DNA of 64,000 nt from Siphonodentalium dalli (lineage: Eukaryota; Mollusca; Scaphopoda; Gadilida; Siphonodentaliidae), in the NCBI GenBank assembly GCA_032622095.1, contig CP136061.1, forward strand, positions 90,204,983-90,268,982. Reading direction: 5' to 3'. Every line of letters begins with the position of its first letter. The first letter of the stretch is position 1. Shown here in pieces: positions 37,901 to 52,900 of the stretch. The position numbers were made by a program, and so were the translations under genes. The notes below the pieces were generated by a model. It saw only the letters and a list, made by a program, of their open reading frames with translations, was not told the origin of the DNA and did not search any database.

Positions 37901-40900
37901 AATGTGGGCTGCAGGTTGTGAAATCCAAGATAGCTCCAGGCGCCATGTTTTTTAACAAATTTCGTAAGAATTGGACAGCTTCTATCTAGAGGTATTTTAA
38001 AGGCCTGCCGAAATTGGGCCGACCTGGACTTTTTTTTCAAATTTCAAACCAAAAAAAAATTAAAACAATTAAATTAAATTAAAAAAAATATATATATATA
38101 TATTTTTTTTAATGCATGTAATTGGCATGTAAGCACACCTATATCGCTAAATATATACTATATACTATGTTTAAATTAAGCAGCAATAATTTTAGATGGA
38201 ATTTTCAAAAACAATTTACTTCTATCAAAATACATGTATGTCCATTTGTGGTTGCAGATGAATCCCAATCTCACCAATAGATATTCAGTCTTTAAAACAT
38301 GCCTGTGGTAATCTTGTTTGTTCAACTCCCATGTCTTGTGGGAAGAAGTCTTATCTGTTAGAGAGCAATATACATGTAGTACTAGACTTTCTATATCAGA
38401 ATTTAAAGTTCCTCTCCCCAGTCAATCAAGGATTCATAGTGTTCATGCGTAGTTACTAGTATGGATACAGAGAGTATAAAGATGACTGCATGTCTACTAT
38501 ATCAAACACCCTTCTGGGATGGGCACTATTTAAAAACAGCACATGAAATTATCTACTGGTTTGTATGGGTGTATCAACTTACAAGCATGCATATGCCAGT
38601 GTGTATAAGGAACTTCAAAGTTGGGGGCAATTTGAATGAGCACCGAGGTGTGGTACCTCAGCCAAGGTGTGGCCTGTGGTACCATTTTCAGTGTGGTGTG
38701 GGTCTTTATATTTCAATGCAATTGAGGGGCATCTGAGACTGAGGAACATTTACACCCTGTACAATGTGTCTGAGGCGCATGTGAGATATCCTGCCAGTGG
38801 ATGTGTGTCTTAGGTCCTGAGGTGTATGACCAAATATTTAAGTGAGGTTTGAATTAATATCATACAAGTTATGTTATTATAAAGTCATAGAAAAGCCCTA
38901 TTATGGTGTTCATCTTGGGCCTGTTGATATGTCAATATTGTGTTCTGAGGAAGATGTGCCAACACAATCTAAACTGAGGAATAATTACAAGAGAGCTGCA
39001 TAGTTGAGTGCTTGGGAGGCATTTGTTTGTCCACATTGACAATACTTATCATATTATCATGCTACATTAACTGTTTTCTTACAATATACTGGACAGCATT
39101 AACACAAGTATAAAGAGTAAGCATTAATGTACTTATTAACTGTTCGGGGAAAAAGAAAAAAATATTACCAAAAAAAAAAACATCCCTACCTACCTACCTG
39201 GAATTTTATGGCACCTTAATAGGAAACAAATAATTTTTTTTTTTTGGCCTAACACAAAAGAACCATATGATGTTTGGATGAGGGATGTGGCACGTAGGGT
39301 GCGCCAAAGGATTTAAAGAGTAAAGTTCAAGATGGCCACTGGTGACCATGTTTTTTAATGAAATTCGAAAAAAATAGATGGCTCCCATCTAGAGGTCACC
39401 CTGAAGATGCATATAAAGTTTGGTGATGATCGGACGAGGGATGTGGTATGTAGGGTGTGCCAGTGGATTTAGTCATGCAAAGAGTAAAATACAAGATGGC
39501 TGCCATGTTTTTAATCGAAAATCATTCAAAATTCTATAGCTCTCATCTAGAGGTGATCCTAATCAAGCCTGTAATTTCCAAAAAATTTCTTAGATATACA
39601 TGTATGTGGGCTGCAGGATGTGCCGATGGATTCAAATTTGACATCAAAGATGGCTGCTGGTGGCCATGTTTAAAAAAAAACTAATTTCAGAAATAATCGA
39701 TGGCTCCCATCTAGAGGTCACCCTGAAGATCCGTAAGAAGATTGATGACAGTCGGATGATGGATGTGGCATGTAGGGTGTACCAAAGGATTTAGTCATGC
39801 AAAGAGTAAAATTCAAGATGGCTGCCAAAGGCCATGTTTTTCATTGAAAATCTCTAAAATTTGATAGCTCCCATCTAGAGGTGATCCTAAACAGGCCTGT
39901 AAATTTTCAAAACATTTCTCTAATAAATGCGGGCTGCAGGGTGTGCCGATGCAGTCAAATTTGAAATTCAAAATAGCTGCCAGCACCCATGTTATTTAAA
40001 AAAAAATTGGAAAAACAATAGATGGCTCCCATCTATGGGTCACCCTGAAGATCTATATGAAGTTTTGTGATGATCCGATGAGGGATGTGTGCAGTAGGGT
40101 GAGCAAAAGAAAGTGTTGACGGATGCATGCATGCATGACGGATGCCAACCCATGGCAATAGCTCAAACTTTACAAAGTAAATTTGAGCTAAAAAGGTCTG
40201 AATCACAGTTGGTGATGAATAACTGCTCTATTCTTTTCCAAAGGGCCTAAAAATGAGCAGCAATGACTGTCGTAGGCTCCCTATGACCAGTTGTTGTACG
40301 AACAAACTGCGGTAACTTTAAAAAAAATTTATGAATATTTTGTGGCCACAAGAATCACATCCTGTTTTCTGGATGTCATTTCTCCAGCCCTTTTAATTAG
40401 CCGAAATTGGCCTAAAAAAAATTTGCCCTTGGGTAAAATCCTAGGGTCAGCATAATTGCATGCTCTACACGTGCTCAGTATAACTTCAGTTTATAATTGA
40501 ACTTGGTCCATTATCACGACTGGCTTCATTGACTGAATTGCTGATTTATCAAAATACGGGAGTCCTTGGCATTCTACAACAAATGTTTACTGTCTGCAGA
40601 CTTCCACAACTAAATACAACAAAAAGACAATTGCTGCAGCAATTTCTTTAAATATTGCAAAAAAAACTGGCAGGTTCCGAAATTTTCCTAGGCTAAATTA
40701 TAGCTGACAAAATTTCTTTTTGCCTAGGCAATTGCCTCGTCTCAGTCGATAGCAATTAACAGGACTGCTTCTCCCATATAAAAAAATTCTTGTGTTAAAC
40801 TGTGGCGAATCATCCGCTTACTCTATGATAGAGATACTTGACAACAAGTACAAAAATGCGCACAAGTTACTTCCCAGATTTAGTCCTTCACATCTTTTCT

Positions 40901-43900
40901 GAATATTGCTTCCATGAATCTATTTCTATCTTTGATCGCCAACTTGATGCTAACTACTGGAAGCACAAACTTACACCAGCAACACATACATGTAACCTTT
41001 CATGGCAATCTTGATGGATTGGACACTTAAAACCTACAAGAATTCCATTCGGCTAACTGTTTCTTTTATCTGGTTATGCAGGTTTGAACAGCTTAACGGA
41101 GAAAAATGTAACATCTATGTAGACCGACTCCCACAACATTCTGTGGTTGAAAGACGAAGGAAATCACTTTCATCAGGAATGATTTGAACAGCTCAGGAAG
41201 GGAGATAACTGTGGCATCCATTGATGAAGGAGGACGTCATGTGATCATAGTCGTGCACCACCAGAGAATAATATCAATCAAAACCTGCCATCTCGGGGAT
41301 GATTCACTGTATTAGAAATGAAGCTCCTGAGTTGCTCTTTGATCCTTGGAATTGTGAGACCATTCAACTAGTATTGCTAGTAGTTTCCAAACTTAAAGAA
41401 TGTAGACTCGTTGACTGCAACCTTTCATATTTAATGTATCTTCTAGTTTCTAATAACTGTGAACACTTATAAACTCTTTAATCTTCACTCTTTCACAATT
41501 GTTGAATCCACAAATATTTACACACTATCTATTGAAATGAAGCCTTGATGTGAAGAACTATTATCTCTGCAATATTAAATTATTTCAGAACTATTGTTTT
41601 TAAGTTATTGACTGCTGCTGTATTGTCACATCGCATTTTAGAACTGTCATCTCCACGACACATACAGACTGTCTCATTGATGCTCAAGATATCTCAGGGT
41701 TCTAATTCGACATCCAGGTATCGAATCTCATTTTCCCATGTCGCTGAAGATAACTAATATTGTAATTCAAGTTCAATATTTGTCGCTGAAACACGCATTC
41801 TGTTTGGTCAGGAGCTGCTAACTTTAGTTTACGATCACCAGCATCGGTCGCTGATTGGAAGACAAATTTTAAATGGAGCCCGGTGTCATTGGCAACACGT
41901 GTAAAATAAGTCAATCCCCGAATATCCAACTTAACACAGGACATTTATCCCCAAATTATCTCTGGGAATATTTAACATGTTTATAGAATGCAGATTTCTT
42001 TTTACAGGAAATCTTGTTGACTGCGTCCCTGATCTCCAATGTGTTGTCTTCTGGATTTATGCTAGAGCTCTACCATGTGCCATTCCTGAGAATTAATCTT
42101 GAAGCTACTGTATGATTCTTAATAACCAACGTGTCACAATACACACATTTTATGGCTCACATCAACCGTAATTCTTCATCTCATTGTGACATTAAAACAC
42201 AAGGCAGATAAATACACCATGAGTTCTTCTGCTTCTCAAATCCTCTTGCTATAACGGCTACATGAAGAACGCGCTTCTGGAATCTGGAGGATTTATCAAG
42301 TATATTCTTTGCTGCATTGGTTAGTGCCTCCAGGTAAAATATTTTTTTATTTACTGTTATGCAATTACACTGAGGGTATCCTATCACAAATGAATTTCCA
42401 ATTTCTGTTGATGTGGCTCTATCTGTTGAATTTAAACTACTTGAATATGCTGAAGTCAGATTGTTCCTTCCACTGCTTTGGAGAAAGAACATAATGTAGA
42501 TGTTTTGATCTGAATCAGTGAATACAAAATAATTTTTTGTATCACTTCCTCCATTCTATTTAAAATGAGAATATTTAAGAGTAAAACTCATTTACAAACA
42601 GTCACAAGTGTAATTCATCATGAGCACATGGAAACCACACACCAATTCTGCTAACACAGCCTGCATTGACAACAACTATTTAGAGATTTGCTTTGGCAAG
42701 GCGCTTCTTGCATGTCACTCTTGAACCACAAGGTACTGAATTTGTTAAAATTTAAATGTGAATAACTCTGCTTGTGGAAGATAGGAATAGTCTTGAGGTT
42801 TTAAAACAGAATGAAACAAAAATAAAAATATTTTTTTTCTACAAATTTCTTTGCTCCATAATTTTAAAACATCACTTGAATGATGAAATAATTTAAGCTA
42901 AATAAAAGGCCATTGGGCCACACATCCCCCCGATTGAAGTGGCTTTATTCGACTGATGGCTTTTTTTTTAGAAATGATATACCAAATTTGAAAACAATCA
43001 GATAACTAAAACTAAGTTATCATCCAGACAAATTGGCTAATTCTAAGTCGACAAAGGCTCTAACTTCGGTAAAAATGGGGTGACCAAACCCAAATTCAAT
43101 CTTGACCTCTATTTTCAAGAGAGTCTTCCAGGATCTATACACAAAAATTTAAAACAGACAACTATAACTAAAGTCATCATCCAGAAACAAAAATAATCTG
43201 CAAATTCTAAGTCGACGAGGACTATAACTCTGGTATAAATGGGCTGACCGCAATCATATTTGAACTTGAATATTGTCAAGCGAGTAATCCAGTTTCGGGA
43301 GAGAATTATGAAGGTGAGCTGGTGAAGCAGGTGTGTATGCAATCCATGTACTCATGTATTTTCTCTCACAGCATGAAAATTTAATTCAGAATGTTTGTGG
43401 TGGGATAGTAATGTACTTCACAAGAAACTATTCTTCAGAATTCCAGTTTAATACATGCCACATTTTCCACGAATCTTTGTTGATGAACACATTTAACTCT
43501 GTTTCAAGGACACGCACATATCAGCTGAACCGATGATTCTTGTTAATTCCCAGAATAAATGCTGTTACATGTAATTCCAAGAATAAATACTGTAGAAAAT
43601 TCTTTCCTTTGGTTCCACAAAGTCCTTGTTTAAAACATTGAACACTTTGTACGGTACCGCTATGTAGATGTACAGTACAAAGCATCAATCATCCGACATT
43701 TCACCTGAAAATACTTTCATCTTATCACAGCATAACGCTCAACAATCTCACATAAAAATAATAATTAGTTAACAACAGTATTTCAATTATGACATATGCT
43801 GACTCAAGAGACACAGTGTGAGATATTGAACAGGATACTTATCCATTCATTTTCCCTTTCAGGCAGTTTTTTTCACTTAATAAATATGAATTTCAAATTC

Positions 43901-46900
43901 CTCATCTTGTAAATGAGACTTTCTGCAGTTTGTGCAAATGAAGGTGAAACCAGGTTCTAAAATTGGATTCATTTGACTGATTAATGATGGTCAATCTCTT
44001 CCAATAACAAGTTTTATATTGATTCCTGGGCATAAAATAATAAAATTGAACAGGAACCCCTTCCATCAATTTAATATTGATTTTATTTTGAATTTTCTGG
44101 TATGAAATTCTGGTATCAATTTGGGAAAGTTTACAGCTCGCGTTCATTCCAGAGAATAGCATGCGTGATAGCTCTAAAAATTCTAAAAAGAGCAACGAAA
44201 AAAAAACTCCAATTGATTATTGCATTACATATGAAATCAATATTATCTATATTTGACAGCATTTCCAGACAAGTTTCTTTGACTCATATTTATTATTTTA
44301 TACCCTGGAAACTATATAACACGTATTTAGGTAGAGATAGACCATCTTTAAATCTTAGGATGTACTGAGTTAGGCTATGGTTAATTATGTTTATGTTCAG
44401 CGTCATTCAGGATTCTCAGAATTAAATGTGAAATGCACTAATTATTCATTGTAAATTATTCTCCATAGGTTTCTGAAGTTACTTATATAGTACAATTCAA
44501 TTAAAATATAACAAATATTAAAACCAATCTTCTTTACATTCATTTTATGTTCCTATGGGGGTATTTGAATTTTCACATGGGACACTCATTGGAATGGTGC
44601 ATTGTGCCAATAATTAATCAAATTAATTGTTAATCTGCCAAAAAAGGAAATGTGGTGATGAGCTAAACATAAAATTAATTAACCATGGCCTTGTACAGTG
44701 GAAAATCAATGAAGGTGGGAGGGTGTTGATTTAAAGGATGTTTTACAATTAGAACTTTGGCCGTTTTTTGCTTAAAATAGGTGATTCTCAAGATACATGT
44801 GTAGTCATCATTTTCTCAGTAGTCCTTGGCATTGAACAATGAATTTTTTACTGTCTGCAGACTTCCACAGTGCAACACTAAGACAATGACTGCAGCAATA
44901 TGTTACAATTTTGCAAAAAACAAAACATTGACAGGTTCTGAAATTTGCCTCGGCTAAAAATGGTCGACATTTGTTTTAGTCTTTGCATTTTCCTCGGCTC
45001 CGCTGATAGCCGACAGTAATTAACAGGGCTGGAATATTATGAACAGTTGAAATATTTCGGCATAAATTCGGAAACAAATCTTGATGGAGCTTTCTGCATG
45101 CAATAGAGTAGTGAGGATTGGAATTAAAATGTTTTGTCCATTGTCCGTAGGAGGGATGGGGTCGTCAATAAAGGAAGAACCACACTCATTTAAGCAGAGC
45201 TTCCAGCTCAAGGCCTTCTTCAGTGCTTCATCCAATGAAATTTAAATCAGCTACATGTATCACAAAAAACATACTGACACTTAATTGACAATAAATAATG
45301 AGGCTTGATCTGACTTCAAGCACATTAAGATAATTTATGTGTTCACAGACAAAGTCAAACAAAAACAGTATGGTCGGTATGTTTTATGCGATTTAAGTAT
45401 ATTTCATTCAATGAAGCACTGAAGAATGCCTTGGGTTGAAAGCTTTAGCTATTAACCCTTTCATGGCGGGAGCTGCGCTGGTGCAGCATTAAAGATCCTG
45501 TGCCAGTACATTTTTATATATATGCGAGCCTCCCACAGGGAGCCTCATATAAATATAAGAGAATGAACTGCTTTAGAAGGTCAAGGTAAATATTTTTAGG
45601 CCAATGTATTCTCTTATATATGCAAGGCCCCCCTATGTGAAACTCGCATATATAAGAAAATGCATTGCACAAGGTTTTCGCAAAATTTCCGGAAGCTTCA
45701 GTCATGGAAGGATTAACTTGTTACTTTTAAATCAAACGTTTTGGCCCAGATTACAAATTGTCTCCAATGCCGTGTTTGGAGAAAATAGACCTGCAGTGTA
45801 TGAATGAAGGCAGGAACGAAATGTCCACTTTTGCTTATCGAATGGCTAGGTTAACCCTTTATTTACTAAATGGATTCTCCCATTCAGTTTTAAAACTATA
45901 CATTGGAAGTGGCCATTATTAATCGGTAGGGATGTTCAGAAAAAATTAATACCAGGTGACAGATAACAGAAAGAATCCTATTCTTTGCTGGAAAATTTTC
46001 AGATAATAAGTATCGTACAACAAACGACCTGTGGTCTAAACATTTCCTATTAACCCTTTACCCAACAAACCGGCCAAATAAAGCTTCAACAGCCTAAAAT
46101 ATCTTCGGTCTGTCTCAATAGAACCATACAAATATGGATATCATTTGGTCGACTTTAGCTATGGTCGACTCGCATATATAAGAGAATGCATTGGCCTAAA
46201 AAAATCTTTTTTTAATACTTTTTACCATTTTTTCTTACATTCTTTAACAATTTTATAATTTTTAAAGTGTTAAGCCAATGCATTCTCTTATATATGCGAG
46301 GCGACCTATGTTCGACTCGCATATATAAGAGAATGCATTGGCACAGGGCCCTTCTGTTGGGAAAAGGATAACTACTCATTCATGAATCATTCTGCTCTTC
46401 AGTTTTTTCTATCTGTCATCTGCTTTTATTACCTGAACACCTCTCCGAAGAATAATAGACCATTCCAGTGTATTCTGAGCGGGAGAATCCATTTAGTATA
46501 GATAGGGTTACTTAGTAATAACTCCAAAAATAATTCAGAGTACCACCTGAATAATCACTTATTTGCTGATCCACCCCATGTGATCCTGCTAATTTGATAT
46601 GATGCTGGTGTGTCCTGCTGAATTGCTATGATGTTGGTGGGGCAAACTGATGCTGTTAAGAAAAGTACCATTTTTTTCTCAAGTTGTCACTTTTTCAGTG
46701 TTTGGATAACCGAGCAATTTGCGAAAAAGCCAGTATATATTAATAATTATTTTAATCATGGATGCTCAGGTGTGTGCAAAATGACAGGATTATGGTCAAT
46801 TTTTCACAAAATGATGGCTTGAACTACATTCGTCCAAAGACCGTAGAAATGACAACATTAGAGAACATAATGACAAATGTTTGTAATAGCATTACTTTGC

Positions 46901-49900
46901 CTCCACCAGCATCATATCATTTTCAGCAGGACCCACCAGCATCATATCAAATTAGTAGAAATCTGTATTAATCATAGAAAGGTCTTTCGAAATAAATTTC
47001 ATAGGAGCAATTCTGTATGCCAGTAGTATATTGGTTATATATTAATACAACTTGGTTAAACTGTTGGTTAGAGAAAAAATACACATAAATGACATATATG
47101 TATAAATACATAAGCAAAATTAAAATTTTGTAGTATTATCAATGACCTACTGACACACATACATTGCTCAACACCATATATTTCGATTTGAACTTTTCAT
47201 TGACACACTAAGCCAATTTTGACATACAAATCAAGTATGCTCTTGCATGAAATTTAATGATACTGGTACTTGCTTGTATAAAAGCATGCAAATATGAGTT
47301 GCAGGAAATTTCATGTCATGAAGTTGTATAATGCATTCTAATATGTGAAATGCACAAAACTGAAAATCTGAAAATAACAGAAAATGAGTTGGTATTAATA
47401 AAAGGCTGTGAATTCGCACTATGATTGAACACTGAGCACAGAAAGATCTACATAACTAAACTTACCTTATAGTAAACTCCAGTCGTTCAAGCTTCAATAT
47501 CATCGACTCAAATTTTACAAAGAATGAAGCAAGAGATACATGGATCAAGTTTCATGTCGGAGATGAAATGGATTGGGTCGATTTCTGAATAGAACCACCC
47601 ATTTAGTATATAAAGTAAATACATGAGAATAGTCTCTTTGTCATATGTACCATTTAAAGAACAATTATAAAATATTTCAAAGCCATTAATAGGCAAATTA
47701 ATACAAATCTTGTGTTCCTAGAGAAAGCTCTAACCCATCCAATTTACAATACAGTATTGCCAGATAACACTGGTATTTATTTTTAATGACCTGATCATTG
47801 GAATGATCAACTAATTAAAGGGTTACTATACACTAAATATGGCCATTTAATATTATCTCGTATTATACTCAGCAGAATATATGCAACAAATGAATGAATT
47901 TGAGCCATGGATGAGTGCAAAATCAGTGCTCAAAATGTGCTCTATGAGTTCATGACTCGAGCCATAAACTCATTTTTCATTACAATTACCATGTTGTTTT
48001 ACATCATTCATAAAGTAAATGGGTGTTTTTTGCACTCATCCGTGGCTCAAATTGATTCATTTGTTGCATATATTCTGTTGAGTATATTAAATAGGAGATG
48101 GTCCCTTAAATGGCAGGATTTAGTGTACAGTCCGCCTTTAAGTTGATATATTTCAGACATAAATCAACAGGTTTACCAAAGGCATCAATCCATATCACCT
48201 AACCTCTATGAAACTTGATGGCAAAAGAACGTTCACAACAAATAAGGAAATAGTTTCAAACAGACAGACATTATGATGTCAATTTGGAGTTCATGTTCGG
48301 TCTATACTGTCCGCTATGCAACAGTTCTAGAGTTCTTAAACAGAACAGTACCCAACAATAGAGTTAGTGATACCTAGATAGTCAAATGATGCTCTCGTTC
48401 CTGAGACGCACCATTGATTGTCAATGTCTTACGAGCCCTGAAAGATAAACATGTCTAATACTTCCTTCTCTGATCTACCGGTTGGTGCGGTTGAGCTACC
48501 GGTTGAACTTGATTGAAAGATGTACATTAGTCCATTTTCAACCAATACCGTTGTAGCGATTCGGGTAGATTGACAACAGCTGGGCAGGTCTCCCCAGTTG
48601 CGTTGACGTTCGCAAGGGAGCAGTCATTGTTCATAGTCAGTGTTCAATGTCAAGTTGGATACAGTATTACTGTAAAATCGGTAAAAATGTTACAAAGCAA
48701 TTGAAATATGCACCTGTCGCGTGTGAACTTCCATGCACCGAGTTCGTTTTGAGCTTGTTTCAGTTTTTCTTTGCACTCGTCCATTTCTTTTGTCATTCTT
48801 TCATAAGCAATGTTTATTGCCGGGTCAAGTAACATCGATCTGAGCTGTAGTGAACTCGGAGTCTGCGCCTGCTTCATGTCCTGAATCTGGTTCTGAAAGT
48901 TGAAGAAATAATGCATAGCGAGAATGGTATTGGCAATACACATATTATTTACATCTGGTCATAAATGACAAGAGATATGCATCGGTGATGCTGTGGTAGA
49001 GTTGTGGCTCAAGAAAACCAGTGCTTGAATGGAATTCAGGAACCAAAATTTATTCAAGATATCCTGAAAAAATATTCGGCCAGGACCGGTTTTCGAATTC
49101 ATCTAAGAAATCATAAACAGAAGCCACAAACCAAATTTGGTAAAAGACGGAGACAGATATAAATGTTTGTTGAAAATATAGTGCTTTCTCCACGAAGGAG
49201 GCATTTGGTATAAAGGAAGCACATCTCCTGCACAAACAATTATGGTTTTTGGTTTGATGAGTGACCACTGAGGAATTCCAGTCGTGTCTCTAAGCGACAT
49301 GTGCTGTGCATAATCAGATTCTCCACATGTGACAGTATCATCTTAATCCTTTCTATACTGAATGAATTCTCCCATTCAGCTGCAATAGTAAACATCGGAA
49401 TGGTCTATTAGTAATTTGGAGGGGTGTTAAGGAAAAAATGAGCAGACAATAGGCAGACAAAAATATAATACAACTGCAGAAGTATGCATATTAATTGGTA
49501 GGAAATGTCCAGATAATATGTTCAACAAACAGTCTGGTTGTTTGTTAAACTTATTATCTGGACATTACCTAAGGGAACTATGCAGAAATAAATATTTAGT
49601 ATAGAAAGGGTTAATGTGCCCGTTTAACAGCAATTCAAAATTTGCACAGTTAGCATTGTTTCCCTTGGGCAAGAAACCTGGGCACGATTGCCTCGCACAA
49701 TAAACGAATCCCTGGTAGGGAGTCAATGGATGTTTTCAACTTGTCAATATGTTAGTCTTGATACCCATGAATAAGAATAAGTTTATTAGATAATGTATGT
49801 ACATTGTTGCTTGTATATCCAGTCCTCAAAATTGGACAACATACAGAACATATGCCACAGCACCAAATTTACCATGGGACATTTTTCTTAATTTCGAGGG

Positions 49901-52900
49901 CTGTATATCACAGAGGCATATGCGTTACAGCTCGAATTGCATTCTTCTTAGAGGTTGGACAATGATATTAGTATCAATATCTACTTTAAAAACTGAAAAC
50001 TTTAAACAATAAACACTTACTACATAATCTTGAAGTTCCTGCTCTTTCGATGTAAGTCGGTGGACCAGCGTATTCTCACGCTTCGTAGACTCAAGTTTGA
50101 TTCTTTCCTCCAAGTCACTGCTTGGTTGATCATCTGTAAAATAAATACATGCATTGTTCATATAGTCATACTTAACCATCATTTTCTTTATAAATTTGAC
50201 GTTAACAGACACTGATGTTTTCAATTTGCATCTTTTTGAATCCCAATTCCAATCCTTCCCAGGAGATGGGAGCAATCACTCCCAAGCCCGTACGCACTCA
50301 CAATTTTAATTTCACAGGTGCTAAAATTTGCACTTATAACTTCTTTTAAAATGCTGATGTGAACTGTAATCATCGACCAATATTGAACTAATTGAAGGTT
50401 TATTTTGATCCTTTTGAGTGTCATTACTCTCAGTTCAATTAGGGGTATTACAAATAGTAACTAGACAGATCAAATATCTCACAATATTTTCTTAGAAAAT
50501 CGCAAATTATGATCATATTTTGAGCGCAATTACACTCATCTACTGAATTGCGGGAGCAAAAATTGTATTTTCCTCTTGGAAAGGACTAAATTTGATTTCT
50601 ATTTTGTGGAAATTCCAATTCAATGACTCATTCTATGCAGTCTACCAGACTCTGAAATTTGTTATTGCTTGGTTATCATATAAGCAAAGTTTTCTATGAT
50701 GCAATTACACATCACAATTTGAAGGTCTTCAAGGCACTCGTAGCAAGTACCTGGTCAATAGAAAGTCATTGAAATTATCAACATGTGCGAACACCATCGT
50801 AACAAATATTACCTAAAACATATTTGCTTCTCAACATGTAAAAATTTTGCTCATTGTCGTATTTGTAATTTATGCGAAGTGTTACAAGAAATGCTTTCTT
50901 TTGTTTTTAATACTGAGAAATATAATATAGATGGACTTGACGTTAGCCACTGTGATGAAAATAAATTAAGAAGGAAATATGCAGCACCCTGTATCTGATC
51001 ATAATCAATCAACCAGAGCGGGGCTGTTGCCCGGCACATACCCCCATACACCATACAACCTAGTGCGGGCATACCTGTAACCCATGCATGATGGATGAGA
51101 TACTCAGGCAAACAGAAGAAAATCTAAATTTTCAGATAAACAAGGATGAATACATATGTAACTCTAGAATGGAAAACCTGAACAAAACGATAGAACACTC
51201 CATTGAATTTATTCATTGTGGTGAACATCCATACAATATATCATTGAGATCCGACAACCTATGGTAGAGATATCTGCTCTGACGGACCAAAAAAACCTTT
51301 CCAGATAAACAAGGATTAAATAACTGTAGAATAGAAAACATGAACAAAACGGTTGAATACTCCATTGAATCTTGAATGTCCTCATTGTGGTGAATATCCA
51401 ACAAAATTTCGTTGAGATCTAATATCTATGGTAGAGATATCTGCTCGGATGGACAAAAAAAACAAAACATTTCCAGATATTAAACAAAGATGAATGTCTT
51501 CATAGAAGTGAATATTAATACCAAATTTCATTGAGATCCAACAACCGGTGGTGGAGATACTAGTATCTGCTTGGATTTTTTTTTTTATTTTCAGATAAAC
51601 AAAGATGAATACCTCTTGTATGGAAAAACCAACAAAACAACTTAAACACTCCATTGAATTGACAACCAGTGGTTTAGATATGCTGCCCGGACAATGGACA
51701 GAAGGACGCCTGGGTGGAGGACGGGACGCATGTAATCCAGTATACCCACCATTTCCTTCGATCATGGGTGTATACTAGTAATAATATCTGCATTTTAGAG
51801 TTACTTTTTGTGACCAATTGCAGCATTTGTTGATAATAATTTAACTGTTACAGCAGAGGTGGAATCTCGTCACCGGAGTTATATTGATAATGAAAATAAG
51901 AACAAATTTGTCCTATTCTGGAATGTTCTTGGTGGTAATAATGATTTAAAGGCCCTCTTTAATTTTCGAGTCACCGATTATTTTTTTATAGTGCCAACAT
52001 GTAGATATACGCTTTTAATAACAATCTATGCCATAAAATATTATTAAAATACTATAATTCATCACCATTTGAAATGTCTGTATCTCAGAAGATGACCATA
52101 GAGAAATTGAAAACAGCTGAAATCATCCAAGAATGCAACAGAATTCAAACTAAAAATGTATTTTCAATGGAAGGGGAATAACTCTATCTTTAAAATATAG
52201 AGTTATTACCCCTCCATTGAAAAAAAAAAACACTTTGCACAATAAGAACTTAAGCACAAAACACGTCGGTAACTCAACAAAATCAACATGTTCACAGTTT
52301 ATTACACCTGATAAATTGACAATACAATGTTTTGGAGCTTCCTCTTTAAATTAGCAGATAATGCGGCATATATTTTATATATGTGATCTGGGGGTTTGTA
52401 AATTAGTGGGCCTTTAAAAAACTTTGTAAATTGTTCAGCTGTAACCACCATGAATGCCTTGAGAGCACTTTAAGAGATATCAATTTCAAGTTTTATCAAC
52501 CGTCAAACAGATGACATTTAGGTATAAGTAACTTCACAGTTTGTTTACTGCAAATATGCAAACCCTGAGTTCCGAATGAAACTTGGGTGGTTAGTGTTAT
52601 CTCCCTTGTAGTGTAATAGACCATTCATGCATATACCGGTAAGGGGACATAGGTTCAGTGTGTGTCTTGTAAATAAAATTATCCTATCCTATCCAAATGC
52701 GATTATTTTGTACCAATAATGGCAAAAATAAAACTTTCCCTGACAGATTAAATGTGAACAAAATGGTCGCAAATGCAGGGGTTTAGGACAGCGTCACTAA
52801 ATACACCCTCTGGGGACCTCATTCTGCAAATGACAGACACACTATTTCAAGGCTTTATCGTGAGACTTGTTATAATTTTAATTCTAACAAGACTCAAGGT

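Noticed and set aside
42181-42492. Minus-strand frame with LEALTNAAKNILDKSSRFQKR, considered as an alternative WTAP 3' exon
   Set aside because: It has no convincing splice acceptor in phase with exon 5 and no similarity to WTAP or any known family.
46762-46971. Small plus-strand frame ending ...ASYHFQQDPPASYQISRNLY
   Set aside because: It is created by the duplicated motif in the inverted terminal repeat at 46900-46967.
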